Part shown: in pieces, positions 18,228 to 27,558 of the stretch
How the letters are laid out: every line of letters begins with the position of its first letter
Numbering within the stretch: the stretch's first letter is position 1
NCBI GenBank assembly: GCA_041392475.1
Contig: JAWKLZ010000002.1
Span: 1,620,501-1,684,500 of the forward strand
Reading direction: 5' to 3'
DNA length: 64,000 bases
Origin: Chitinophagales bacterium
GTDB lineage: Bacteria; Bacteroidota; Bacteroidia; Chitinophagales; UBA2359
Program-made: the position numbers and the translations under genes
The notes under the pieces: generated by a model
The model's input: only the letters and a program-made list of their open reading frames with translations
Told to the model about the DNA's origin: nothing
Database searches by the model: none

Positions 18228-18950
18228 ATGAAATTTGATACATTATCTATCCTTGTTCCTGTGTACAATGAAGAACACACCATCCAGAAAATCCTCAAAA
18301 GATTGTTGGAAATCAATCTTATTCATAACATACAAAAAGAAATAATTTTGGTAAATGACTGCTCGACAGACAATACCGAAGTCAAAATTCAAGAATTTAT
18401 CGCACAGCATCCCGAAGCTCCTATACAATACTACAAACACGATAAAAACAAAGGAAAAGGCGGTGCATTGCATACAGGTATAGCCAAAGCAACAGGAGAC
18501 TACCTCATTGTCCAAGATGCAGACTTAGAATATGACCCCGAAGAATTCAATCTCTTGATAAGACCTGTGGTGGGCGGAGAAGCCGACATTGTGTATGGCT
18601 CTAGGTTTATGGGAGGCAAGCCTCACCGCATTTTGTTCTTTTGGCACTCTATTGGCAATAAATGGTTGACCTTCTTATCCAATATGTTCAACAACTTGAA
18701 CTTGACAGATATGGAAACCTGCTACAAATTATTCAACACCAATATGCTGCAAAGTCTTCAATTGAAGGAAAAACGCTTTGGTTTTGAGCCAGAAGTAACC
18801 GCTAAGATTTCACGTATTCCCAAGGTTCGCATTTATGAAGTCGGTATTTCTTACTATGGTAGAACGTATGCAGAAGGCAAAAAAATAAATTGGAAAGATG
18901 GTTTTCGAGCCATTTATTGCATCATCAAATACGGACTTTTTTCAAAATAA
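18228..18950 (+). CDS. Family 2 glycosyltransferase (dolichyl-phosphate-mannose-synthase-like)
   Basis: 240 residues, GT-A fold. The nucleotide-sugar-binding N-terminus is LSILVPVYNEE, followed by EIILVNDCSTDNT and the metal-binding VQDADLEYDPEEF. The C-terminal half contains DMETCYKLF and FEPEVTAKI, as in DPM1-like transferases. There is no C-terminal membrane domain, so it resembles the soluble catalytic type. It lies directly before galE (6-base gap), so the pair may supply and transfer a sugar for envelope glycans. Confidence 0.9.
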   Translation: MKFDTLSILVPVYNEEHTIQKILKRLLEINLIHNIQKEIILVNDCSTDNTEVKIQEFIAQHPEAPIQYYKHDKNKGKGGALHTGIAKATGDYLIVQDADLEYDPEEFNLLIRPVVGGEADIVYGSRFMGGKPHRILFFWHSIGNKWLTFLSNMFNNLNLTDMETCYKLFNTNMLQSLQLKEKRFGFEPEVTAKISRIPKVRIYEVGISYYGRTYAEGKKINWKDGFRAIYCIIKYGLFSK

Positions 18951-18956
18951 TCCAAA

Positions 18957-19994
18957 ATGACCCAGCAAAAAATCATTGTCACAGGAGGAGCAGGATACAT
19001 TGGTTCTCATACAGTTGTCGCACTCATTGAAGCAGGATACGAACCCATTATTGTAGACAACTATTCCAATGCAGATAGAAACATAATTGCTCAAATCGAA
19101 AAAATTGTAGATACTTCTGTTCGACATTATGAAGTGGACTGCAATGATTTTTCGGCTTTTCACAGGGTATTTGAAAAAGAAAAAAATGTATTGGGTAGCA
19201 TACACTTTGCCGCATCAAAAGCGGTGGGAGAATCGGTGGCAAATCCCTTGAAGTACTACCACAATAATATTGCTTCCTTGGTCAATTTGCTTCAATTGCA
19301 GCTAGAATTTGGCATCGAACATTTGGTATTTTCTTCCTCTTGTACGGTGTACGGTGAGCCTGAACAACTGCCTGTGACCGAAAACTCACCTATTCAAGTT
19401 GCCAATTCACCTTATGGCAATACCAAACAAATCTGTGAGGAAATTATCACCGATGTAGTCACTTCAAAAGCAAATTTGAAGGCAAGTTCGCTTCGCTATT
19501 TCAATCCGATAGGTGCACATTCCTCTGCTTTAATTGGTGAATTACCTTTTGGCGTTCCCAATAATTTGGTGCCTTTCATCACCCAAACTGCTGCGGGCTT
19601 GCGTGAATCGCTCACCATTTTCGGTGATGACTACGATACGCCCGATGGCACTTGCGTTCGAGATTACATACACGTTGTGGATTTGGCAAAAGCTCATGTT
19701 CAGGCCCTAAATTGGCTGCAATCACAAGAAAAACCTAATCTTCACGAAGCCTTCAATCTGGGAATGGGCAAAGGATACAGCGTGTTGGAAATCGTTCAAA
19801 CATTTGAGAAAGTGAACAATCTGCAATTGAATTACCGAATTGGTGAAAAACGCCCGGGAGATGTGGTCAGAATTTATGGTAGTGTCGACAAAGCAAATCA
19901 GATTCTGAATTGGCAAAACGAATTGAGTATAGAAGATGCTTTGAGAGATGCTTGGCGGTGGCAGTTGCAATTGAAGGAAATCACAAACAAATAA
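18957..19994 (+). CDS. galE: UDP-glucose 4-epimerase
   Basis: 345 residues, about the usual family length. The Rossmann NAD motif is TGGAGYIGSH at residues 9-18. The catalytic Ser and YxxxK are in SSSCTVYG and NSPYGNTKQ. GalE-type blocks ASKAVGES, FNPIGAHSS, DGTCVRDYIHV and NLGMGKGYSVLE are all present. It interconverts UDP-glucose and UDP-galactose in the cytoplasm. It is the last gene of the five-gene run, and the convergent peroxidase gene follows 48 bases later. Confidence 0.95.
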   Translation: MTQQKIIVTGGAGYIGSHTVVALIEAGYEPIIVDNYSNADRNIIAQIEKIVDTSVRHYEVDCNDFSAFHRVFEKEKNVLGSIHFAASKAVGESVANPLKYYHNNIASLVNLLQLQLEFGIEHLVFSSSCTVYGEPEQLPVTENSPIQVANSPYGNTKQICEEIITDVVTSKANLKASSLRYFNPIGAHSSALIGELPFGVPNNLVPFITQTAAGLRESLTIFGDDYDTPDGTCVRDYIHVVDLAKAHVQALNWLQSQEKPNLHEAFNLGMGKGYSVLEIVQTFEKVNNLQLNYRIGEKRPGDVVRIYGSVDKANQILNWQNELSIEDALRDAWRWQLQLKEITNK

Positions 19995-20042
19995 AGGTGT
20001 TTGATTTTCTCAACATCGAAATTTCCGAAGTCTAATAGGAAA

Positions 20043-21074
20043 TCAAAAGTCTCCCCTCAAAACCTTTTCGTCTGTCAAACTTTCCAAAAACGCCTTTAAG
20101 TCTCCTCTTTCTTGCTTGGTCAATTCAAAAGGTCGAATGTGCGGACTTTTATTGACGTTCGATTTTCCGCCATTTTCATAGTGTTGGATTACTTCCTCCA
20201 GCGTGTTCACACTACCATCGTGCATATATGGGGCAGTCAAAGCAACGTTTCGCAGGGAAGATACTTTGAATTTGCCAATGTCGGAAGAATCTCTGGTAAT
20301 CAAAAAACGCCCTTCGTCTTTGTAGTCAGCATACAATCCATTGTTTTCGTAAGCATTGGAGGTAAAATTGAACCCTTCATGGCATTTTGTACAATTCGTT
20401 TTTGGGGACTGAAACAGTGCCAATCCTCGGATTTGGGCAGGTGAAAGTGCCTCCTTTTTCCCTTCAAAATGGTATCGGTCGTAAGCACTATTACCACTTA
20501 TTAGGGTTTGTTGAAAAGCAGCCAAAGCACGGGTTACTGTGAAGCTGTTGATATCTCGATTGTAGGCTTTTTGGGTAAGTTCCACATATTCAGGTTGTTT
20601 TTTCAGGCGTTTGACCGCTTCATTCATGGTGAGTGCCATTTCTGCATGATCGGTCAAGGGGACAAATACTTGCAGCGGCAAAGTTCTCGCCCCTCCATCT
20701 CTCAAAAATGCGTTTTGATACACTAAGTTCATCAAACTCGGTGCATTGCGCTTTCCCAAACGACCTTCTACTCCTCTGCTAAATGCCACCGTATCGCTGA
20801 ATGCTCGATTAGGATGGTGACAAGATCGACAAGAGATGCTGCTGTCTATAGATAAAATGGGATCAAAAAATAACTTTTTGCCCAGTTCTACACTTGCTTC
20901 TGTCAATGGATTGTCCTCTGCAATAATTGGATCAGGAAATCCTATCGGAATTTGCAGCGCAAAAGGAACACCTTCTTTTTGTGGTTGTTCTTGCGATTGA
21001 TTGCAGGAGGGCAAAAACAAGCCATAAAAAAGCACAATTTGAAGCCAGCAAAAAAATAATACTAGTTTTTTCAA
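20043..21074 (-). CDS. Di-haem cytochrome c peroxidase lipoprotein (CcpA/MauG family)
   Basis: 343 residues with a lipoprotein-like signal ending LFLPSC. Two haem c motifs are present: C82-R-S-C85-H86 and C228-T-K-C231-H232. The typical LGKKLFFDPILS and APYMHDGSVNTLEEVI blocks surround them. The family reduces hydrogen peroxide with electrons from small cytochromes in the periplasm. The start appears to be TTG at 21074 (MKKLVLFF); no in-frame ATG lies nearby, so this is an unusual start. Confidence 0.9.
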   Translation of the reverse strand: MKKLVLFFCWLQIVLFYGLFLPSCNQSQEQPQKEGVPFALQIPIGFPDPIIAEDNPLTEASVELGKKLFFDPILSIDSSISCRSCHHPNRAFSDTVAFSRGVEGRLGKRNAPSLMNLVYQNAFLRDGGARTLPLQVFVPLTDHAEMALTMNEAVKRLKKQPEYVELTQKAYNRDINSFTVTRALAAFQQTLISGNSAYDRYHFEGKKEALSPAQIRGLALFQSPKTNCTKCHEGFNFTSNAYENNGLYADYKDEGRFLITRDSSDIGKFKVSSLRNVALTAPYMHDGSVNTLEEVIQHYENGGKSNVNKSPHIRPFELTKQERGDLKAFLESLTDEKVLRGDF

Positions 21075-21411
21075 AAAAACAACTGATTTTATGTCACGTT
21101 TTCGCTTCTCAAACCCACTCTATATATGGAGGGTATTTTGAAGAAAGGAACGGAATATACACTTTTTTCATGTTAAAAAATAAGTCAGGGGGCTAAATTT
21201 ACCCATTTTTTTGTTCAATCGCCCAAATCTTTATCCAAAAGTCATAGAAACCCACGGTACCTCTACCTAAAACTATGAAACTGAGTGGAGAGAGTACGGT
21301 ATTCTATAGATTTTGCCGATCATTATTTTTTAGCTATTGGCTTTTTTGTAAGCGAAATTTCAAAATTAGGCGTATAAAAAGTTGATTTTGAAGTATAGTG
21401 TTTATTTGTTT
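21075..21411. other. Intergenic region with no recognised gene
   Basis: 337 bases upstream of the peroxidase gene and downstream of the 21412 gene on the same strand. No coding frame of note. It should hold the peroxidase promoter, but I could not pick a convincing -33/-7 pair. Confidence 0.4.
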
Positions 21412-22077
21412 CTACCTCATGGCCTGCAAAATTCGTTCGGCATCTTTGGGTTGACACACATAGAATCTCCGTGTCTGAAGATCTCCGCCATTGTCCAACA
21501 TCCAGTAATACAAGCCGCTGGGGTAGTTTTTTTCGGTGAGCAATAAATTGAAGTCCATACTTTCTACATCCAACTCATATTCTATTATTTCTTCATTCTT
21601 TTGATTGAAAATGGTGAGGTAAGCATCTTCTCCTATGGGTACATTGAAGGAAAAATGAATTTTATCAATGCAAACTTCATTTTCCTTGGGAGTCAAGATC
21701 TTCAATGAAGTATTTCCTGCTTTTACAGTCTGCAACATCCTCCGTTCTAAGCGAGCATTGGGCGTACTTTCTTCAGCAAGGGCTTTTTGGAGAATACCTG
21801 CAAGGAAAACATCCAAATCTTCATTGGTAGTAGGTACAACGTAGGTAGAGGTTTTTATTTGGTCAAAAGGAAAGTAAGTACTATCGATTTTTTCATCGGC
21901 AATTAACTCATAGATTTCCAACACTTCTTGAGCTGCTGTTGGTACTTTGAGTAGGTACTCCTGAAAACTATCAGGCAATTTTTCGACTTTACCCAACTTG
22001 ACAGCTTCGGCATATATCGCCACTCCTTCTAGGGTGAGATGCCCTTTTGTATCGAAATATTTATGTGTGTTTTTCAT
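21412..22077 (-). CDS. Hypothetical protein with predicted C-terminal beta domain
   Basis: 221 residues from the ATG at 22077, which has an AAAGAGA stretch upstream; ATG codons at 22134 and 22152 are also in frame. The N-terminal part is helical and starts with KYFDTKGHLTLEGVAIYAEAV. The C-terminal half looks like a beta-sandwich (SLKILTPKENEVC, LTIFNQKNEEIIEYELD) and ends YPSGLYYWMLDNGGDLQTRRF, reminiscent of short secretion-type or Ig-like domains but without a signal peptide. The layout recalls regulatory or anti-sigma-type cytoplasmic proteins in this phylum; no function is assigned. Confidence 0.5.
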   Translation of the reverse strand: MKNTHKYFDTKGHLTLEGVAIYAEAVKLGKVEKLPDSFQEYLLKVPTAAQEVLEIYELIADEKIDSTYFPFDQIKTSTYVVPTTNEDLDVFLAGILQKALAEESTPNARLERRMLQTVKAGNTSLKILTPKENEVCIDKIHFSFNVPIGEDAYLTIFNQKNEEIIEYELDVESMDFNLLLTEKNYPSGLYYWMLDNGGDLQTRRFYVCQPKDAERILQAMR

Positions 22078-22264
22078 GTAAATTCTCTTTAATAAAATCG
22101 TGTCAATCTGGGTTTTGGTTTGTTCGTCCTTCATAGACGTACCAAAATACACAATCTGGACATTTTTTGTGGAATAGTTTTAGGGTTTTTCGTGCAACTT
22201 TTTGGTTAATTTTCCTCTTTTAAAGGAAGTGTCTTCCATTATTTAATCCTTAAAATTATAGACA

Positions 22265-22948
22265 ATGAATCACATCCTTAAATCTACTTCAATCATTGCT
22301 TTGATGCTGACATTCAATGTTTGTCTTCAAGCACAAGCTGAGAAAGTGCTTTCCTTTGATGCTGTTCATGTTTCGGGCAATGTAGAGGTTTTATTGCAGC
22401 AAGGCAGTACAGAAAGTATAGACATTGAAGCACAAGGTGTAGAGGACGACAAAGTTGTGGCAGAAGTACAAGGGGGTATTTTGAAAATTCACATCAAAAA
22501 TATTATTTACAACAAAAATAAGAGTGCGAGAGTGGTGGTGAATTACCGTGACTTACGTGAAATCAAGGGTCAAGCGGGAGCCAGAATTTACAGCCGAACA
22601 GCTATCAGTGGCGACAATTTGGAGATAAAAGCAGGCAGTGGTGCAAATATTGCTTTAGAAATTTGGGTGGATGTAGTGGAAGGTCGTGCTGCTGAAGGGG
22701 GTGAAATTGAACTAACTGGAGAAGCACATACTTTGACCGCAATTGCTTCAACAGGAGGATTGTTTTATGGCTATGGCTTGAAGGCAGAGAATGTATATGC
22801 CAAAACCAATACGGGCGGCCAGGTAGAAGTGACTGCTAACAAGCGAATTGAAGCAAAAGCAGGTACTGGCGGTAATATTAGCTTCAAAGGGGATCCTGTT
22901 CAAAAAGAAACTTCAACGAATTTTGGCGGAACGATTGATGGGCATTGA
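22265..22948 (+). CDS. Secreted GIN-domain (DUF2807) protein
   Basis: 227 residues with a signal peptide ending in LQAQA. The body is a run of short beta repeats with many Gly and Asn (VHVSGNVEVLLQQG, IKGQAGARIY, LEIKAGSGANI, VYAKTNTGGQVEV), typical of the GIN-domain adhesin-head family, folded as a small beta-helix. It is probably periplasmic or surface-exposed. Such proteins are abundant in Bacteroidota, with unclear roles in adhesion or envelope stress. It stands alone. Confidence 0.8.
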   Translation: MNHILKSTSIIALMLTFNVCLQAQAEKVLSFDAVHVSGNVEVLLQQGSTESIDIEAQGVEDDKVVAEVQGGILKIHIKNIIYNKNKSARVVVNYRDLREIKGQAGARIYSRTAISGDNLEIKAGSGANIALEIWVDVVEGRAAEGGEIELTGEAHTLTAIASTGGLFYGYGLKAENVYAKTNTGGQVEVTANKRIEAKAGTGGNISFKGDPVQKETSTNFGGTIDGH

Positions 22949-23113
22949 TTGGAAATTGTAATACTATGTGAATTGTAAGATTGCTAAAGTTAAGACCGAC
23001 TATTTCACAGTTCTGCAATAATTTATTCTTCAAATACTAATTTCTCAAAAAAAACGCTTATTTTTTCAACTTCAAGCTAACCGCTAAGTCAAAATTAGAA
23101 ACCAATAAGCGAA

Positions 23114-24853
23114 ATGAAATTAATACACCTTGTACTGACAATAAACTTTTTTTTAGTTTTCTCTCTTTCAAACACGTCTGCCAATACTGATTTAAAATCT
23201 AAATACCCACAAAACTACTTTCGTTCACCATTAGGAATTCCATTGGTATTGGCAGGTACTTTTGGTGAACTTCGCAACAATCACTTTCACGGAGGAATTG
23301 ACTGCAAAACCAACAAACAAGAAAATCTGAATGTATATAGTGTGGCAGAGGGGTATGTATCAAGGGTCAAAATACAGGCAGGGGGGTATGGGTATGCGCT
23401 GTATATTGCCCACCCAAATGGTTATACAAGTGTCTATGCTCATCTGAATGGATATACCGGCAATATTGGCAGGTTTGTAAAAGAACGACAATATGAGCAG
23501 CAAAGTTTTGAAGTCGACATCACCGTTCCGCCAGGAATGTTGCAGGTCGAAAAAGGGCAAGTTGTAGCCAAATCGGGTAATACAGGGAGTTCTACTGCTC
23601 CACATCTACATTTTGAAATCCGAGACTCTGCTTCTGAAATTCCTATCAATCCTTTGGCTTTTGGTTTCAACCTTCCTGATACGAGTTATCCATTTTTTTC
23701 AGGGGCAGCTATTTATCCTTTTGATGAAAACTTTCGATATGGTGAGCCTAAAATTTATAAGGTTGTCAGAAAACAGAATGGCGTTTATTCGCTTGAAGCC
23801 AATACGATAAAAGTAAATACGCCAAAAATTGGCTTGGGCGCAAAGGCGTATGATAAGCTGAATGGAGCGGACAATATGAATGGTATTTACAGCATTGAAG
23901 TATGGAAAGACGGTCAGCAGCATTTTTATTTCGATGTAGAACGCATTTCCTTTGATGAAACCCGCTATATCAATTGTTACTTAGACTATGAAGGCAAAAA
24001 ATCGGGGAGAGGCAATATGCAAAAATTGTTTATAGACCCAGGAAACTATCTCAATGCGTATGAAAATGTGGTGAATCGTGGAGTTATTGACCTTTCGGAT
24101 GGAGAATCGCACCAAATCGCCATTACCATAAAAGACATTGCAGGAAATACTTCAACGCTTTCTTATCGGGTGCAATGGGATAAAAACCAGCCAATTGCAT
24201 CAATTCCTTTTGACAACAATGCTATTACTACTTTTAGCTATGCGACTGATAATCGGTATGAGAATGATTTGATTAGACTCTATTTTCCAACCAATTCTTT
24301 TTACACAGATTTGGGCTTTAACTACGAAATCATTGAAGCCAATACCAACGGAGTTTATTCACAATACCATCAAATTCATGATGGTAAAACGCCTGTTCAC
24401 AAATATTTTGACATTTCTATCAAACCTCAAAACCTGCCATATCACTTGTATGACAAAGCGTACATTGCCTACTACAATGTGTCGAACCGCAAATACTCGG
24501 TAGATGGAGAGTGGGAGGGCAATTTTTTGAAGGGTAAATCGAAGGAGTTTGGCAAGTATTTCATTGCAGCAGACACGATTCCTCCGACTATCAAACCCTA
24601 TAACATCTCTCCCAATAAGGTGATGACCAAAAATACCTATATCGGTTTCACCATTTCGGATCGTGAAACGGGCATCAAAGCCTATGATATGTACTTGGAC
24701 GGACAATGGGTCTTGACCACTTTTGATGGGAAATCAGGGAAGGCTAGTTATTATTTCGATGAACACATTGCTTCGGGAGTGCATGAAGTGACGTTTATTG
24801 TGAAAGATAGGGTGGGGAATTCGGAGAGTTATACGACTAGGTTTAGTCGGTAA
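23114..24853 (+). CDS. Secreted M23 (LytM-type) metallopeptidase
   Basis: 579 residues with a signal peptide. The LytM zinc site is complete and lies near the N-terminus: NHFHGGIDCKT (His and Asp ligands), SVYAHLNGY and PHLHFEIRD (HxH). The following 380 residues are beta-rich and carry a conserved-looking NGVYSIEVWKDGQ and a final IPPTIKPYNISP/VTFIVKDRVGN module like an Ig-type domain. It probably cleaves peptidoglycan cross-links or a protein substrate in the envelope. It overlaps the convergent XdhC-YHS gene by 11 bases. Confidence 0.88.
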   Translation: MKLIHLVLTINFFLVFSLSNTSANTDLKSKYPQNYFRSPLGIPLVLAGTFGELRNNHFHGGIDCKTNKQENLNVYSVAEGYVSRVKIQAGGYGYALYIAHPNGYTSVYAHLNGYTGNIGRFVKERQYEQQSFEVDITVPPGMLQVEKGQVVAKSGNTGSSTAPHLHFEIRDSASEIPINPLAFGFNLPDTSYPFFSGAAIYPFDENFRYGEPKIYKVVRKQNGVYSLEANTIKVNTPKIGLGAKAYDKLNGADNMNGIYSIEVWKDGQQHFYFDVERISFDETRYINCYLDYEGKKSGRGNMQKLFIDPGNYLNAYENVVNRGVIDLSDGESHQIAITIKDIAGNTSTLSYRVQWDKNQPIASIPFDNNAITTFSYATDNRYENDLIRLYFPTNSFYTDLGFNYEIIEANTNGVYSQYHQIHDGKTPVHKYFDISIKPQNLPYHLYDKAYIAYYNVSNRKYSVDGEWEGNFLKGKSKEFGKYFIAADTIPPTIKPYNISPNKVMTKNTYIGFTISDRETGIKAYDMYLDGQWVLTTFDGKSGKASYYFDEHIASGVHEVTFIVKDRVGNSESYTTRFSR

Positions 24854-25805
24854 GCGCATACTTTTCTGGCTCTCGCTCAAACGCTACCTTACACCCATCA
24901 CAACAAAAATAGTAGTCCTTCTCATTGAAGTTGATTACGTGTTTCGCACTGCTTTTCTGAACAGGCACATTACAGACAGGATTGATAAAAAGGTCAGAAG
25001 ATACATCGTTTTTAGAGGTTGATATCTCCACTCTTTCCTCTCGAATAAACTGCACAATTTCCGCCAAAATGCTGATAGCCACTTCTTCGGGGAGTTTCGC
25101 ATTGATGTTCAAGCCCGCGGGAGATTTGACCCTTTCCAACTGCTCCAACGGGATGCCTCGTTGCCGCAAAGTGTGAAAAATGGCACTCGCTTTTCGTCTG
25201 CTTGCCACAAATGAAACATATTCAGCATTGGACTGCAATGCCTGTTCCAAAGCATCTTCGTCGTTTTCACCTTGCGTACAAACGACGATACAGGTATTAG
25301 CATTCACATCCGACACTTTCAATTCTCCTTCAATGATGCGATTCACCCCTTCAAAGCCTTCACTATCGACTGATTTTGCTGCCACTACAACGGGGTAATC
25401 CATGCCTTTTCCCAATCGAGCCAAAGCCATTGCCACATTCGATTTGCCCATGATAAGCAGTTGAGGCTTAGGTAAAACGGGTTCGATATACAACTCAACC
25501 GCTCCTCCGCTATGACAAACCATTGGATAACACATTACTCCAGCTTTCGACTCTACCTGACCATCTGGACTGATTTTGACCAAACGAGGTTTGCCGTCTT
25601 TGATAGCATCTAAGGCTTCTTTCAAAACAATTCCTTTAGTGCATCCTCCTCCAATCCAACCAGTTATTGTTCCGTCTTTGGTGATTACGGCCTTGTCCCC
25701 AGGCTTACCCGAAGAAGGTATTTCTCGACTCACGACAAACGCAATCGCAAAGGGTTCTTTGTTTTGATACAGTTTTTGGGTGGTATCTATAAATTGGTGG
25801 AACAT
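24843..25805 (-). CDS. XdhC-family molybdoenzyme maturation protein fused to a YHS metal-binding domain
   Basis: 320 residues. The N-terminal part has the XdhC/CoxI pattern: SSGKPGDKAVI, WIGGGCTKG with its Cys, VMCYPMVCHSGGAVELYIEP, then a Rossmann-like half (LLIMGKSNVAMALARLG). The C-terminal 45 residues form a YHS domain (INPVCNVPV, YYFCCDGCKVAFEREPEKY), a small metal-binding module. XdhC proteins help to insert the sulphurated molybdenum cofactor. It lies at the downstream end of the cox locus. A metal-binding fusion here may relate to copper insertion into the Mo-S-Cu centre, which is my inference. Confidence 0.85.
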   Translation of the reverse strand: MFHQFIDTTQKLYQNKEPFAIAFVVSREIPSSGKPGDKAVITKDGTITGWIGGGCTKGIVLKEALDAIKDGKPRLVKISPDGQVESKAGVMCYPMVCHSGGAVELYIEPVLPKPQLLIMGKSNVAMALARLGKGMDYPVVVAAKSVDSEGFEGVNRIIEGELKVSDVNANTCIVVCTQGENDEDALEQALQSNAEYVSFVASRRKASAIFHTLRQRGIPLEQLERVKSPAGLNINAKLPEEVAISILAEIVQFIREERVEISTSKNDVSSDLFINPVCNVPVQKSSAKHVINFNEKDYYFCCDGCKVAFEREPEKYALTD

Positions 25806-25871
25806 GATGTTAGATTTTAATAATCGGTAATAAGCATCGTTTTTACAAGGCTCATATTGTCAAGATTAGCA

Positions 25872-26228
25872 CTAATCTGCTAACCAAACTTGGTTTACTT
25901 TGTGTTCAATAGTATCGAAATCAACGGATAGCCAATAAAGCCATGTGTCATACATATATTTGATGCCAATATCAACAGTATAATGAAATCTATCCTCTGT
26001 TTGCTGAACTGGCTCTCCAAGCATTTCTACTATTTCTGTTTTTGTCTTCCCTATCAACAAATCGTTTTCTACTATATCATCGGTCATTCGTCCTTTTTCT
26101 CTCCAATCACTGACCTTCCATTTTTCGCTGCTAAATTTCACATTGTTCAGTTCTGATTCTGAATTGATTCCACAAGAATATATCCCCAAGAGGATAAAGA
26201 ATGTCAGTATAGTTTTAGAATGTGTCAT
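25872..26228 (-). CDS. Small lipoprotein with SmpA/BamE-like motif
   Basis: 118 residues with lipoprotein signal LLGIYSC. The segment LLIGKTKTEIVEMLGEP resembles the start of the SmpA/OmlA (BamE) fold, G-x-T-x-x-x-V-x-x-x-LGxP. The rest is short beta strands (FHYTVDIGI, WLYWLSVDFD). Many Bacteroidota lipoproteins share this motif without being BamE. It lies between coxE and the XdhC-YHS gene on the same strand. A link to CO oxidation is not indicated. Confidence 0.6.
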   Translation of the reverse strand: MTHSKTILTFFILLGIYSCGINSESELNNVKFSSEKWKVSDWREKGRMTDDIVENDLLIGKTKTEIVEMLGEPVQQTEDRFHYTVDIGIKYMYDTWLYWLSVDFDTIEHKVNQVWLAD

Positions 26229-26376
26229 TTTGTTACATAAAATTATGATTATGAGTTTTAGTGCTTCCGTTTCAACAATTTCTACTGACTATTTCAAACA
26301 AAAAATCTCTCTGTCTCTGCGTTTAATTTTAAATCAAGTGCAAAAAAACTCTGTGCCTCTGTGTCCCTATGTTCAA

Positions 26377-27519
26377 TCAAACCGACAACAACAACTCCTC
26401 CAATTCCAAAATGCTGTCCAAATTGTGTGCCGACCGAAACACATCCACATTCGGCAAAGCCGCACGCATACCTTTTTGAATCGGCTCATAACCCTTCATT
26501 CCCTTCAATGGATTCAACCAAATCAGCCGCCGAGTTCGCAATTTTATCTTTTTCAGTTCCGCTTCCAACACTTCAGGTTCACCCGTATCCAATCCATCAC
26601 TCAATACAATCGTAGTCGACTGTCCGTTCAAAATCCGCTTGGCATACAATTCATTGAAATCCTTAAAGCACTCTCCAATTTTGGTGCCGCTCGACCAATT
26701 GTCCGCCTTTGCAGATAAAACAGCCAAGGTAAGAGCAAGGTTTTTGGCGTGAAGATAATCGGTGATGCGAATGAGGTGCGTGCTAAAGATAAATGCTTCA
26801 ATGCTTTCAAAATGAGTGCGTAAAGCACAAATAAACCGCAATAGAAAAAAACTATATTTGTCCATCGAACCACTCACATCCAACAACACAATCAAGCGTT
26901 GTTTGCGAGGTGTACGTTTTTTTCGCTTCAATTCGAAGGGTTCACCACCATGAGAAATGCTGCTCCGAATCGTCCGTCGCAAATCCAAGCGACCTTTATT
27001 ACTGGAAAATTTCATTTTCCGCTTCAATCTCAGGCTCATCTGCTGCCACAACTTGATAGCCAATTCTTCCAAAAACTCGCTGTCTATTTCTTCAATTTTG
27101 GAGAAATCTGTTTTACGAAGACGGGCAATGCGGTTTGCACCCGACACATTTTTACTTTCTTCCCCTTCCTCCTTGCTTTCTCCTTTGCCCATCATCACCA
27201 CCGAAGCCACCGATTTTTTTTGCAGATTGGAACGGTTTTTAAACGTTGTCTTGCTTTTCATCGCTCCCTTTTTGTATCCCCAAAACCAATCATAGATTTT
27301 CTCAAATACTTCAATGTCTTCTTTTGAAGCACAAAAAATAGACTTCAAAGCATACTGAAAAGTCATTTTATCTTCAATCATTCCCAATTTTGCAGTTTCC
27401 AGCGCATCAATGGATTCTTGCACTCCCACATTCAAATCATTGAAGCGAGCGAGTTGTCCAAAAGCAAGAATGGCTTCAGAAATGTTGGAGTAATCGGTAT
27501 GGTGGGGATTTTGGGTCAT
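26377..27519 (-). CDS. coxE: CoxE-like VWA-domain CO dehydrogenase maturation protein
   Basis: 380 residues. The N-terminal helical part is followed by the CoxE/VWA domain: MIDAS motif LIVLLDVSGSMD, a downstream Thr/Ser region (NWSSGTKIGE) and ATTIVLSDGLD-like strand TTIVLSDGLDTGEP. The C-terminal RLIWLNPLKG and the following helix are typical of CoxE. In Oligotropha carboxidovorans, CoxE with the MoxR ATPase CoxD is needed to build the active-site copper-sulphur-molybdenum cluster. Here it follows coxD by 39 bases in the same order. Confidence 0.88.
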   Translation of the reverse strand: MTQNPHHTDYSNISEAILAFGQLARFNDLNVGVQESIDALETAKLGMIEDKMTFQYALKSIFCASKEDIEVFEKIYDWFWGYKKGAMKSKTTFKNRSNLQKKSVASVVMMGKGESKEEGEESKNVSGANRIARLRKTDFSKIEEIDSEFLEELAIKLWQQMSLRLKRKMKFSSNKGRLDLRRTIRSSISHGGEPFELKRKKRTPRKQRLIVLLDVSGSMDKYSFFLLRFICALRTHFESIEAFIFSTHLIRITDYLHAKNLALTLAVLSAKADNWSSGTKIGECFKDFNELYAKRILNGQSTTIVLSDGLDTGEPEVLEAELKKIKLRTRRLIWLNPLKGMKGYEPIQKGMRAALPNVDVFRSAHNLDSILELEELLLSV

Positions 27520-27558
27520 TTTTTAGGAGATGATTTATGAAGTTTGAAGGAGTGGAAT

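Noticed and set aside
20000..20047. Inverted TTTGATTT/AAATCAAA between galE and the peroxidase gene
   Set aside because: Long loop and no T tract; overlaps the peroxidase stop; too weak to call a terminator.
24843..24853. 11-base overlap of the M23 and XdhC-YHS genes as an annotation error
   Set aside because: Both frames carry recognisable domains close to their ends, so the tail-to-tail overlap is real.
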